Shown: positions 9,149-19,355 of the stretch, one piece after another
Layout: the number at the start of each line of letters is the position of its first letter
How positions within the stretch are numbered: position 1 is the stretch's first letter
DNA from: Alphaproteobacteria bacterium
GTDB taxonomy: Bacteria; Pseudomonadota; Alphaproteobacteria; JAEULC01
Assembly: GCA_023150455.1 (NCBI GenBank)
Contig: JAKLKW010000010.1
Span: 1-64,000, forward strand
DNA length: 64,000 bases
Direction of reading: 5' to 3'
Notes under the pieces: generated by a model
Told to the model about the DNA's origin: nothing
Databases searched by the model: none
What the model saw: the letters and a program-made list of their open reading frames with translations, nothing else
Made by a program: the position numbers and the translations under genes

Positions 9149-9149
9149 G

Positions 9150-9623
9150 TCACGCGCTCTTCTTCAGCGCCGGCGCCTCGGCGCCGACCGGATGCTGGCT
9201 GCGCAGGCCGATGGCGAGCCGGTTCCACAGGTTGATGAGGCCGATCAGCACGGTCAGGTTGGTCAGCTCGTCGTCCTTGAAGTGCTGGCGCACCTCGGCG
9301 AACACGTCGTCGGGCGCGTGCGTCTCGGCGATCAGGGTCAGCGCCTCGGCCCAGGCGAGCGCCGCGCGCTCGCGCGGGCTGTAGACCGGCGGCTCGCGCC
9401 AGGCGTTCAGCAGGTAGATGCGCTGCTCGGTCTCGCCGTCCTTGCGCATGTCCTTGCTGTGCATGTCCAGGCAATAGGCGCAGCCGTTGATCTGCGAGGC
9501 CCGCATCTTCACCAGCTCGATCAGGCTCATCTCCAGGCCGCAGCCGCGGATGTAGGTCTCGACGCCGACCACGGCCTGGTAGGCGCCGGGAGCGGCTTTG
9601 GGGGCATTGATGCGTGCCTGCAT
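9150..9623 (-). CDS. Carboxymuconolactone decarboxylase / AhpD-like family protein
   Basis: 157 residues. The AhpD core motif is intact: C48-A-Y-C51 followed by H55 (CAYCLDMH), which supports a peroxidase-type thiol function rather than lactone decarboxylation. AAGGAGAGA lies just upstream of the ATG at 9623 and fixes that start; a longer in-frame reading would run into the regulator promoter. The cupin gene follows directly. The divergent MocR-type gene 103 bases away is the likely regulator, a common genomic pairing. Confidence 0.92.
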   Translation of the reverse strand: MQARINAPKAAPGAYQAVVGVETYIRGCGLEMSLIELVKMRASQINGCAYCLDMHSKDMRKDGETEQRIYLLNAWREPPVYSPRERAALAWAEALTLIAETHAPDDVFAEVRQHFKDDELTNLTVLIGLINLWNRLAIGLRSQHPVGAEAPALKKSA

Positions 9624-9676
9624 GGCCGTCTCTCCTTCGGGTTCCTGTCTTGCGATGGGCAGGAGCTTGGCCGCAT

Positions 9677-9722
9677 CTTGGCCTAGAATATAGGGCCAAG
9701 ACTTGCTCAAACGACTAGGCCA
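9677..9722. promoter_or_regulatory. Probable MocR operator between the AhpD-like and MocR genes
   Basis: The divergent intergenic region holds CTTGGCC (9677-9683) and its exact inverse GGCCAAG (9694-9700), separated by 10 AT-rich bases. A third related half-site, TAGGCCA, follows at 9716-9722, just before the MocR ATG. MocR regulators typically bind a pair of repeats plus a third box next to their own promoter. The assignment is inferred from position and symmetry. Confidence 0.55.
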
Positions 9723-9726
9723 TATC

Positions 9727-11142
9727 ATGTCCAAGGCCGACCTCGTCCTGGACCGGCGCAGCGACGTGCCGTTCCACCGCCAGATCTACGAGCGCGTGCG
9801 CGACGCGATCGCGCGCGGCACGCTCAACCCGGGCGACCGGCTGCCGTCGGCGCGCAGCCTGGCCAACCAGCTCGGCACGGCGCGCGGCACGGTCGATACC
9901 GCCTATGCCGTGCTGGCCGGCGAGGGGTACATCGTCGCCCGCGGCGCCGCCGGCACGATCGTGGCGCCGGCGCTCAAGTCGCCGGCGATCGCGGCGCTGC
10001 AGGCGAAGCCGACTGCCGTGCCGCGCCTGCTGGACTCGCCGGTCGACATCGCGCCGGGCACGGTGATGCCGTTCCAGATGGGCCTGCCGGCGCTCGACGC
10101 CTTCCCGCGCAAGCTATGGACGCGGCTGGCGGCGCGCCACGCGCGCCACCTGTCGCCGGCGACGATGGCCTACACGGATGGCGCGGGACACGCGCCATTG
10201 CGCGCGGCGGTCATGCGCTACCTGGCGGTGGCGCGCGGCATCGTCTGCACGCCGAACCAGGTCCTGTTGACGGCGGGCTATCACGGCGCGGTCGGCCTGA
10301 TCAGCCGCAGCCTGCTCGATCCCGGCGACCGGGTCTGGTTCGAGGATCCCGGATTCCACCTGGCGCGGCGGTCGCTCGAGATGGCCGGCGCGCGCATCGT
10401 GCCGGTGCCGGTCGACGGCGACGGCATCGACGTCGGCGCCGGCATCGAGCGCGCGCGGCGGGCGCGCTTCGCCGTGGTCACGCCGTCGCACCAGATGCCG
10501 CTCGGCGTGGCGCTCAGCCTGTCGCGGCGGCTGGCGCTGCTGGCCTGGGCACGCGACGCCGGCGCCTGGATCATCGAGGACGATTACGACAGCGAGTACC
10601 GCTACACCGGCCGGCCGCTGCCGGCGCTCAAGAGCCTGGATCGCGACGGGCGCGTGCTCTATGTCGGCACGTTCAGCAAGGTGCTGTTCCCCGGCCTCAG
10701 GCTCGGCTACCTGGTCGTGCCGGAAGACCAGGCGCGCCGCTTCGCCGCCGTCGCGGGCGCGCTGCAGCCCGACCGTGCGGCGCTGGTCGAGGCCACCGTC
10801 GCCGACTTCATGCGCGAAGGGCATTTCGCGCGCCACATCAGGCGGATGCGCGCGCTCTATGCCGAGCGCCGGCTGGCGCTGGCCCGTGCGCTCGACGCGG
10901 TCTTCGCCGGGCGGCTGAAGATCGGACTCGGCGCCGGTGGCATGCATCTCATGGCCCGCCTCGACGGCGACGACGACGTCACGGCGGTGGGCAAGGCCTT
11001 GTCCTACGTGCTCGCGCCCGAGGCGCTGTCGCGCATGGCGATCGAGGCCGATTGCGGCCGGGCGCTGCTGCTGAGCTTCACGAACATTCCCGCGCAGCAG
11101 GCGCAGGCGCAGGCACGGCGGCTCAAGGAGGCGATCGGTTAG
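9727..11142 (+). CDS. MocR-type transcriptional regulator (GntR wHTH fused to aminotransferase domain)
   Basis: 471 residues. The N-terminal GntR winged helix (~1-75) includes [20 protein letters not shown] fold-type I aminotransferase-like domain follows (~110-470), with the PLP-binding lysine in [15 protein letters not shown] (K318) and [10 protein letters not shown] upstream. MocR proteins sense PLP or its adducts and control a neighbouring gene, here most likely the divergent AhpD-like/cupin pair. ATG 9727 is preferred over a TTG at 9703, which would overlap the operator. Confidence 0.93.
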   Translation: MSKADLVLDRRSDVPFHRQIYERVRDAIARGTLNPGDRLPSARSLANQLGTARGTVDTAYAVLAGEGYIVARGAAGTIVAPALKSPAIAALQAKPTAVPRLLDSPVDIAPGTVMPFQMGLPALDAFPRKLWTRLAARHARHLSPATMAYTDGAGHAPLRAAVMRYLAVARGIVCTPNQVLLTAGYHGAVGLISRSLLDPGDRVWFEDPGFHLARRSLEMAGARIVPVPVDGDGIDVGAGIERARRARFAVVTPSHQMPLGVALSLSRRLALLAWARDAGAWIIEDDYDSEYRYTGRPLPALKSLDRDGRVLYVGTFSKVLFPGLRLGYLVVPEDQARRFAAVAGALQPDRAALVEATVADFMREGHFARHIRRMRALYAERRLALARALDAVFAGRLKIGLGAGGMHLMARLDGDDDVTAVGKALSYVLAPEALSRMAIEADCGRALLLSFTNIPAQQAQAQARRLKEAIG

Positions 11143-11147
11143 GGCTG

Positions 11148-13232
<2,085 letters not shown>

Positions 13233-13396
13233 GACTTTTCTCCCCTGTCGGCGGCGCGCGACGCCGTCCCTGGAATTCATGAATAAGCCCTAAACCCGCC
13301 CGCTCGCAACCGCGCCTCCGCCATCCCGCGCCAAGCAACCCTGCCCTGCGCTAAGCGAAGTAGGCCCGCGGCCATGGCACCGCTATCTTTTGCATC

Positions 13397-14332
13397 ATGC
13401 CAGCATCGGACGAGGTTGCGCCGCCGGCGCGCCGGGCCATCCTGCGCGACCTGTCGCCGGCGACGCGGGGTGCGCTGCTGATGATTTGCGCCGCCGTCGT
13501 GTTCTCGGCCATGAACACGATCATCCGCGTGCTCGCGGCCGAGCTGCCGGCCTTCGAGATCGCCTTCTTCCGCAATTTCTGCGCGCTGATCTTCATGCTG
13601 CCCTGGGTCGCGCGCTATGGCATGTCGAGCCTCCGGACCGAGCGGATCAAGCTATACTCGATGCGGGCGCTCGCCGGCCTCGCGTCGATGCTCTGCTGGT
13701 TCACGGCGGTGACCCTGATCCCGCTGGCCGAGGCGACGGCGCTGAGCTTCACCGGCCCGATGTTCGCGACCGCCGGCGCGGCGCTGCTGCTGCGCGAGAC
13801 GGTCGGCTGGCGGCGCTGGGGCGCCGTGGTGATGGGATTCGTGGGCGTGCTGATCATCGTGCGGCCGGGCGCGGTCGACCTCTCCTTCGGGGCCAGCCTG
13901 GCGCTCGCCTCGGCCGTGTTCATGGCGGCCGGCTCGCTGCTGGTGAAAACGCTTTCGCGCACCGAGCCGACCGGCGCGATCGTGTCCTACATGGTGATCT
14001 ACCTGGCGCCGCTGTCGCTGATCCCGGCGCTGTTCGTCTGGGTGTGGCCGCCGATGAGCACCTGGCCCTATCTTGCCGCGCTGGGGCTGCTCGGCGCGAT
14101 CGCGCATCTCTGCTACACCGGCGCACTCGCCGCGGCCGATGCCTCGGCGGTTATGCCGCTCGACTACATGCGCCTGCCGGCCGTGGCGTTGTTCGCCTAT
14201 GCGATGTTCGCGGAGGTGCCGACCGTGTGGACCTGGGCCGGGGCCGGCGTGATCATCCTGGCCAGCACCTACATCGCCCAGCGCGAGATGCGCCTGCGAC
14301 GCCAGCGCGCGCCGGCCGTGGCGGCACCCTGA
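13397..14332 (+). CDS. DMT superfamily (EamA) transporter, first of a tandem pair
   Basis: 311 residues with ten predicted helices in two EamA repeats (about 25-155 and 165-295). RNFCALIFMLPW and ALSFTGPMFATAGAALLLRE are typical of the RhaT/YdcZ-like EamA exporters. The substrate is unknown. It has an Arg-rich C-terminus after the last helix (AQREMRLRRQR). The second EamA gene starts 5 bases after its stop, so the two are co-transcribed and may act as paralogous or paired transporters. Confidence 0.9.
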   Translation: MPASDEVAPPARRAILRDLSPATRGALLMICAAVVFSAMNTIIRVLAAELPAFEIAFFRNFCALIFMLPWVARYGMSSLRTERIKLYSMRALAGLASMLCWFTAVTLIPLAEATALSFTGPMFATAGAALLLRETVGWRRWGAVVMGFVGVLIIVRPGAVDLSFGASLALASAVFMAAGSLLVKTLSRTEPTGAIVSYMVIYLAPLSLIPALFVWVWPPMSTWPYLAALGLLGAIAHLCYTGALAAADASAVMPLDYMRLPAVALFAYAMFAEVPTVWTWAGAGVIILASTYIAQREMRLRRQRAPAVAAP

Positions 14333-14337
14333 CCCGG

Positions 14338-15273
14338 ATGACCGTGCGCGAGCTCGGCACCGGGTTGTCGACGGCGGGCCGTCGCTGGCGCGGGCTTTCG
14401 GCCAACACGCGGGCGATCCTGTGGATGCTGCTCGGCACGGCGATGTTCGCGACCATGACCGCGCTGATCAAGGCGCTGGCGGCGCATTACGACAGTTTCC
14501 AGATCTCGTTCTTCCGCTCGTTCTTCGCCTTCCTGGTGTTCCTGCCGGTCGGCTTGATCCAGGGCCTGCCGGCGCTGCGCACGTCCTGCCCGATGCTGCA
14601 CATCCGCCGCGGCCTGGTCGGCACCAGCTCGATGCTGACGGGCTACTATTCGGTCGCGCACCTGCCGCTGGCGCTGTCGACCTCGATCAGCTTCGCCGCG
14701 CCCCTGTTCCTGGTGGTGCTCGCGGTGCTGGCGCTGGGCGAGATCGTCGGCTGGCGGCGCTGGCTCGCGACCGCGATCGGCTTCCTCGGCGTGGTGGTCA
14801 TGATGCGGCCGGGCCAGGGCATCGACCCGGCGGCGCTGGTGGGGCTGGCGGCGGCCGCGCTGTCGGCGACCTCGGTGGTGCTGACGAAGAAGATGCCGGT
14901 CAGCGAGCGGCAGATCACGATCCTGATCTGGGCAACGCTGGTGAGCTCGGTCGCCTGCCTGCCCTTCGCGCTGTGGCGCTGGTCGACGCCCGACCTGGCC
15001 GATTTCTGGCTGCTCGCCTCTGTCGGGCTGGTCGGCGCGGCGGGCCAGGCGATCTGGCTGCATTCCTACCGCCTGGGCGAGGTTTCCGTCGTCGGCCCCA
15101 TCGACTATACGCGGCTGATCTTCGCCACCATCATCGGCTTCCTGTGGTTCGGCGAGTGGCCGGACACCTGGACCATGCTGGGCGCGGCCATCATCGTCGC
15201 CAGCACCGCCTATATCGCCCATCGCGAGGCGCGCCTGCGGCGAAACATCCCACGCGGCCCCGGCGTCGCTTAG
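14338..15273 (+). CDS. DMT superfamily (EamA) transporter, second of a tandem pair
   Basis: 311 residues, the same length as the preceding gene and clearly paralogous: FFRSFFAFLVFLPVG, SFAAPLFLVVLAVLALGE and AHREARLRR match the equivalent segments. Ten helices are predicted in two EamA units after a ~25-residue basic lead. The start ATG is 5 bases downstream of the previous stop. A local duplication is the simplest origin. The substrate is unknown. Confidence 0.9.
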   Translation: MTVRELGTGLSTAGRRWRGLSANTRAILWMLLGTAMFATMTALIKALAAHYDSFQISFFRSFFAFLVFLPVGLIQGLPALRTSCPMLHIRRGLVGTSSMLTGYYSVAHLPLALSTSISFAAPLFLVVLAVLALGEIVGWRRWLATAIGFLGVVVMMRPGQGIDPAALVGLAAAALSATSVVLTKKMPVSERQITILIWATLVSSVACLPFALWRWSTPDLADFWLLASVGLVGAAGQAIWLHSYRLGEVSVVGPIDYTRLIFATIIGFLWFGEWPDTWTMLGAAIIVASTAYIAHREARLRRNIPRGPGVA

Positions 15274-15313
15274 GTCTCTTGCGCCGCCGGCCGCGGCGTT
15301 GCACCAATAGGCC

Positions 15314-16363
15314 ATGGCCGTTGACCCGCCCAGCCTCCTGAACGACCTGTGGTACTTCGCGCTCTCCGGCGCCGGCCTCAAGCGCGGCAAGTTCGTGCCG
15401 CGCATGATCATGGACGAGCCGATGCTGATCGGGCGCGATGCGGACGGCCAGGTCTTCGCGCTCAGCGACGTGTGCCCGCATCGCGGCATGCCGCTGAGCG
15501 AGGGCCGCTTCGACGGGCGCGAGGTCGAGTGCTGCTACCACGGCTGGCGCTTCGACCGCGGCGGTCGCTGCACCGCGATCCCCTGGCTGGTCGACGGCAG
15601 CGAGATCGAAGTCTCCCGCATCAAGGTGCGGCGCTTCCCCGCGCGCGAGCATCTCGGCAATGTCTGGGTCTATGTCGGCGATCCGGACAAGGCGGAGGAT
15701 TCCCTGCCGGAGCTGCCGCCGCTGCCCGCGATCGGCGTCGCGGCGCCGAACCTGTCGGTCGAGATGAACTTCGACTGCCACGTCGACCAGGCGGTGATCG
15801 GCCTCATGGACCCGGCGCACGGTCCGTTCGTGCACAGCGCCTGGTGGTGGCGGCCGAACCGCGAGATGCAGGTGAAGGAGAAGGAATTCGAGCCCGCGCC
15901 CTTCGGCTTCCGCATGAAGCGGCACAAGCCGGCCAGCAACTCGCGTGCCTACTACCTGTTCCTCGGCGGCCAGCCGGAGACCGAGATCACCTTCCGCCTG
16001 CCGGGCGTGCGCGTCGAGCACGTGCACGCCGGGCGCTACGACGTGGTGCAGATGACGGCGGTGACGCCGATCGACGAGAAGACCACGCGCATCAACCACC
16101 AGATCTACTGGACCGTGCCGTGGCTGAACGCGCTGAAGCCCTTCCTGCTGCACATCGCCTACCGCTTCATCGACCAGGACCGCGTGATCGTCGCCAAGCA
16201 GCAGCGCGGCCTCAAGCACCAGCAGCCCATGCTGCTGGTGCGCGACGCCGACACGCTGGCGCGCTGGTACTTCCGCCTGAAGAAGGAGTTCGCCGCCGCC
16301 GCGGCGGAGGGCCGCGCGTTCGTCAACCCGGTCGAGGCGACGGTGCTGCGCTGGCGGAGCTGA
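15314..16363 (+). CDS. Rieske non-haem iron oxygenase, alpha subunit
   Basis: 349 residues. The N-terminal Rieske [2Fe-2S] ligands are C54-P-H56 (CPHRGM) and C73-x-x-H76 (CCYHGW). The C-terminal catalytic domain includes NFDCHVDQAVIGLMD and DPAHGPFVHS, which should supply the Fe(II) 2-His-1-carboxylate site. It resembles the vanillate demethylase / pheophorbide-oxygenase-like group of single-component-type subunits. No reductase or ferredoxin gene is adjacent, so the redox partner must be elsewhere. The substrate is unknown, though aromatic or macrocyclic compounds are usual. Confidence 0.9.
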   Translation: MAVDPPSLLNDLWYFALSGAGLKRGKFVPRMIMDEPMLIGRDADGQVFALSDVCPHRGMPLSEGRFDGREVECCYHGWRFDRGGRCTAIPWLVDGSEIEVSRIKVRRFPAREHLGNVWVYVGDPDKAEDSLPELPPLPAIGVAAPNLSVEMNFDCHVDQAVIGLMDPAHGPFVHSAWWWRPNREMQVKEKEFEPAPFGFRMKRHKPASNSRAYYLFLGGQPETEITFRLPGVRVEHVHAGRYDVVQMTAVTPIDEKTTRINHQIYWTVPWLNALKPFLLHIAYRFIDQDRVIVAKQQRGLKHQQPMLLVRDADTLARWYFRLKKEFAAAAAEGRAFVNPVEATVLRWRS

Positions 16364-16385
16364 GCGGTCGGTGGCGCCGGTATTC

Positions 16386-16514
16386 TTCATCCTTCGAGAC
16401 GCTCTCCTGAGCTTGGCGAAGGGGCGCTCGCTCGTCGGGATGACGCGTTAAATCCGGGCTCAAGAAGATCGCGTGAACCTGAGGTGCCCGCGTCAGCGTG
16501 CCTCGAAGGATGAG
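16386..16514. repeat. Palindromic intergenic repeat, TCCTTCGAG type
   Basis: The element lies between the convergent Rieske and SDR genes. CATCCTTCGAG (16388-16398) pairs exactly with CTCGAAGGATG (16502-16512), and inside it are CTGAGCTTGGCGAAGG and CCTGAGGTGC. These words belong to a palindromic repeat family common in intergenic regions of alphaproteobacteria. Related copies occur at 57414-57473 and 63943-63998. It may act as a bidirectional transcription end. Confidence 0.65.
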
Positions 16515-16546
16515 AAATGCGGTGTCGCAGGCGACGCCTTTTCGGC

Positions 16547-17314
16547 CTACCCCTGCACCGAATACCCGCCGTCGACCGGGATCGCCGTGCCGGTGACGAA
16601 ATCCGATGCGCGGCTGGCGAGGAACACGGCGACGCCCGACAAATCGTTGGGCTCGCCCCAGCGCCCGGCCGGCGTGCGCGCCAGCACACGCTCGTGCAGG
16701 CCCTGCACCTGCTGGCGGCCGCGCCGCGTCAGCTCGGTGTCGATCCAGCCGGGCAGCACGGCATTGACCTGGATGTTGTCCTTGGCCCAGGCAGTCGCCA
16801 GCGCCCTGGACATCTGCACGATGCCGCCCTTGCTGGCGGCATAGGCGGCGGTGAAGGACGCGCCAAAGATCGACATCATCGAGCCGATGTTGATGATCTT
16901 GCCGCCGCCTGCCTTTTTCATCGCCGGATAGGCCGCCTGGCTGCAGGCGAAGGCGCCGGTCAGGTTGACCTCGATGACCTGGCGCCATTCCGCGATGTCG
17001 TATTCCTCGGGCTGCTTGCGGATGTTCATGCCGGCATTGTTGACGAGGATGTCGAGCCGACCGAAGCGCTCGATCGTCGCGTCGATCATCGCCTTGCAGC
17101 TCGCCGTGTCGGCCATGTCGACGGGAACGAAGGCGCTGTCGACGCCCATTCCCTTGAGCTCGGCGACCGCCGCGTCCGCTTTCTTCTTGTCGCGCGCAGC
17201 GACGGCGATGACGGCGCCGGCGCCGGCGAGGCCGCGCGCCATGCCGAGACCGATCCCGCCGTTGCCGCCGGTGACGATCGCCACGCGGCCCTTCAGATCG
17301 AACAGAGCAGACAC
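16547..17314 (-). CDS. SDR family NAD(P)-dependent oxidoreductase
   Basis: 255 residues, a classical short-chain dehydrogenase. The cofactor motif TGGNGGIGLGMA lies near residue 15, NNAGMN near 90, and the catalytic Ser then Y-A-A-S-K in IGSMMSIFGASFTAAYAASK. The GTG at 17314 is taken as the start because AGGAGG lies 6 bases before it. The substrate is unknown; it is gluconate-5-dehydrogenase/3-oxoacyl-reductase-like. The gene lies just downstream of gntK and gnd on the same strand, so a sugar-acid role is possible, but a strong hairpin separates them. Confidence 0.9.
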   Translation of the reverse strand: MSALFDLKGRVAIVTGGNGGIGLGMARGLAGAGAVIAVAARDKKKADAAVAELKGMGVDSAFVPVDMADTASCKAMIDATIERFGRLDILVNNAGMNIRKQPEEYDIAEWRQVIEVNLTGAFACSQAAYPAMKKAGGGKIINIGSMMSIFGASFTAAYAASKGGIVQMSRALATAWAKDNIQVNAVLPGWIDTELTRRGRQQVQGLHERVLARTPAGRWGEPNDLSGVAVFLASRASDFVTGTAIPVDGGYSVQG

Positions 17315-17351
17315 GTTCTTCCTCCTGCTTGGTCCAACGGGTTCAATGGTT

Positions 17352-17432
17352 CCTAGTACCAACTTTCAGAAATGGCTGATACGAAAATGCTAGGGAAATT
17401 CGAATCAGCCATTTCTGAAAGTTGGTACTAGG
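17352..17432. repeat. Perfect 29-bp inverted repeat with AT-rich 23-base loop
   Basis: Bases 17352-17380 are exactly inverted at 17404-17432 (arms begin CCTAGTACCAACTTTC), with loop 17381-17403. The module is much richer in A+T than its neighbours. The right arm includes the stop codon and last codon of gntK, and the left arm lies 38 bases before the SDR GTG. It can form a very stable hairpin in mRNA. It may end gntK transcription, or be a small MITE-like insertion. No target-site duplication is visible. Confidence 0.9.
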
Positions 17433-17937
17433 CTCGGACGATCGCTTCCGCCAGCTCGCCGGCGATCGCATCCGGCGGCTTCGTCACGTCCGCGACGATC
17501 GGCCGCTCGTCCGCAGCGGGCTCCTCGAGCGCGGCGAACTGGCTCGGCAGCAGGCTGGCGGGCATGTAATGCCCGGAGCGCTTGCCGATGCGCGCGCCGA
17601 TTACCGCCCGCGAGCCCTTGAGATAGGCGCGCCGCACGTCGGGGCGGCCGCCGATCAGGACGTCCCGATAGGCGCGCTTGAGGGCCGAGCAGGCGATCAC
17701 GAGCCCGCGCCGGTCGCGGCGCGCCGCGTCGATTCGGCGCGCGATGGAAGCGAGCCAAGGCCAACGGTCCGCGTCCGTCAGCGGCGCGCCGCGCGACATC
17801 TTCTCGATGTTGGCCCTGGGATGGAACTCGTCGCCCTCGGCGAAGGGAACCCGCAGGCGCTCGGCCAGGCGCTTGCCCACGGTGGTCTTGCCCGAGCCGC
17901 TGACGCCCATGACCACCACCACCGGCGGTGCGGTCAT
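17428..17937 (-). CDS. gntK: Gluconokinase
   Basis: 169 residues, standard for the GntK family. The P-loop is GVSGSGKTT (11-19), with GDEFHPRANIEKMSRG (gluconate-binding region) and the CSALKRAYRDVLIGG segment. It phosphorylates D-gluconate to 6-phosphogluconate in the cytoplasm. Its ATG overlaps the gnd stop by 4 bases (ATGA), so product and next enzyme are translationally coupled. The stop codon lies inside the inverted repeat at 17352-17432. Confidence 0.95.
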   Translation of the reverse strand: MTAPPVVVVMGVSGSGKTTVGKRLAERLRVPFAEGDEFHPRANIEKMSRGAPLTDADRWPWLASIARRIDAARRDRRGLVIACSALKRAYRDVLIGGRPDVRRAYLKGSRAVIGARIGKRSGHYMPASLLPSQFAALEEPAADERPIVADVTKPPDAIAGELAEAIVRA

Positions 17938-19355
17938 GCTTCGCTGCCGTCGAGGTGGAAGCGGCCGGGCCGGTCGGTGCGCTCGAAGCCATGCGCGCCG
18001 AAGCGGTCGCGCTGCACCTGGATCAGCGCGGTCCACAGGCGGGTGTCGCCATAGGCGTCGTAGTAGGCCAGCGCCGAGGACAAGCACGGCATGGCGACGC
18101 CGTGCAGCGCGCCGATCGACACGACGCTGCGCAGCTCGAGCGCGCCGCGGGCGATCCGCTGGGCGATGGCGGCATCGAGCAGCAGCGTCGGCAGCCCCGG
18201 AGCGTTACGGAAAGCAAGCCCGACCTCGACCAGCGCCTTGGAGCGAACGATGCACCCGGCGCGCCAGACGCGCGCGACCTCCGCCAGGTCGGTGCCCCAG
18301 CCCTCGGCCGCGGCGGCGGCCGCGATCAGCGAGAAGCCCTGCGCGTAGGCGCACAGCGTGGCGGCGTCGAGCGCAGGCGCCAGCGCGGAGCCGAGCTCGG
18401 TGTCCATGTCGAGGATGGTCGGCGGCGGCCGCGTCGCGGCGATGGCGCGGCGATGCCCCTCGAGGCCGCTCAGGTGGCGCGCGAAGACCGCCTCGGCCAG
18501 GGTCGGCGCCGCGACGCCGAGCTCGAGCGCGGCGGCGGCGGCCCACTGGCCGGTGCCCTTCTGCCCGGCGCGGTCGCTGACCACGGCGATCATCGGCTCG
18601 CCGGTCAGCCGATCGCGCGCGCCCAGGAGCTCGGCGGTGATCTCGAGCAGGTACGAGCCCGTCGCGGCCTCGGCCCATTGCGCGACGCGCTCGGCGCATT
18701 CGGACGGGCCGAGGTCCAGCAGGCGCTCCATGGTAGTCCAGGTCTCGGCGATCAGCTGCATGACGGCGTATTCGATGCCGTTGTGGACCATCTTGACGAA
18801 ATGCCCGGCGCCGTCGCCGCCCATCCAGCCGAGGCAGGGCCGGTTGTCGGCGCGCGCGGCGAGGCCCGAGAGCAGCGGCGCCGCCCGCTCGAAGGCGTCG
18901 CGCGGCCCACCGACCATGATCGAGGCGCCGTTGCGCGCGCCGTCCTCCCCGCCGGAGATGCCGACGCCGAGATACTCGACCCCGCGCGCCCGTGCGTCGG
19001 CGGCGCGGCGCTTGGTGTCGCGATAGTGCGAATTGCCGCCGTCGAGCACGAGATCGCCCGGCGCGAGCAAGGGCAGCAGCGGGTCCAGCACGGAGTCGAC
19101 CGGCCGGCCCGCGTTGACCATCAGCAGCAGCACGCGCGGCGGCGCGAGCGCCCGCACCAGCGCCGCGAGGTCGTCGCAGGCGACGGTCGCGGGCACGTCG
19201 CCGCACAGGCGCTGCGCACGCTGGGCGTCCACGTCGTGGCAGGCGACCGCTCGCCCCTGGGTCGCGAGGTTGCGCGCCAGCGCGGCGCCCATGATGCCGA
19301 CTCCCACCAGGCCGAGCGCGGGACCAGCCCCGCGGCCGAGCGGGGCCGCGCTCAT
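17934..19355 (-). CDS. gnd: 6-phosphogluconate dehydrogenase, decarboxylating
   Basis: 473 residues, the usual length of the homodimeric enzyme. The N-terminal Rossmann motif is GLVGVGIMGAALARNLA, followed by DGGNSHYRDT, GISGGEDGARNG and the active-site helix GDGAGHFVKMVHNGIEY (Lys and His). The C-terminal IQVQRDRFGAHGFER tail is conserved. It converts 6-phosphogluconate to ribulose 5-phosphate, CO2 and NADPH. Its start overlaps the DUF2817 stop and its stop overlaps the gntK start (both ATGA), giving a tightly coupled three-gene operon. Confidence 0.95.
   Translation of the reverse strand: MSAAPLGRGAGPALGLVGVGIMGAALARNLATQGRAVACHDVDAQRAQRLCGDVPATVACDDLAALVRALAPPRVLLLMVNAGRPVDSVLDPLLPLLAPGDLVLDGGNSHYRDTKRRAADARARGVEYLGVGISGGEDGARNGASIMVGGPRDAFERAAPLLSGLAARADNRPCLGWMGGDGAGHFVKMVHNGIEYAVMQLIAETWTTMERLLDLGPSECAERVAQWAEAATGSYLLEITAELLGARDRLTGEPMIAVVSDRAGQKGTGQWAAAAALELGVAAPTLAEAVFARHLSGLEGHRRAIAATRPPPTILDMDTELGSALAPALDAATLCAYAQGFSLIAAAAAAEGWGTDLAEVARVWRAGCIVRSKALVEVGLAFRNAPGLPTLLLDAAIAQRIARGALELRSVVSIGALHGVAMPCLSSALAYYDAYGDTRLWTALIQVQRDRFGAHGFERTDRPGRFHLDGSEA

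Noticed and set aside
17352-17432. The inverted repeat as a CRISPR unit or phage attachment site
   Set aside because: There is only one copy, with no spacer periodicity, and no tRNA or integrase gene is nearby.
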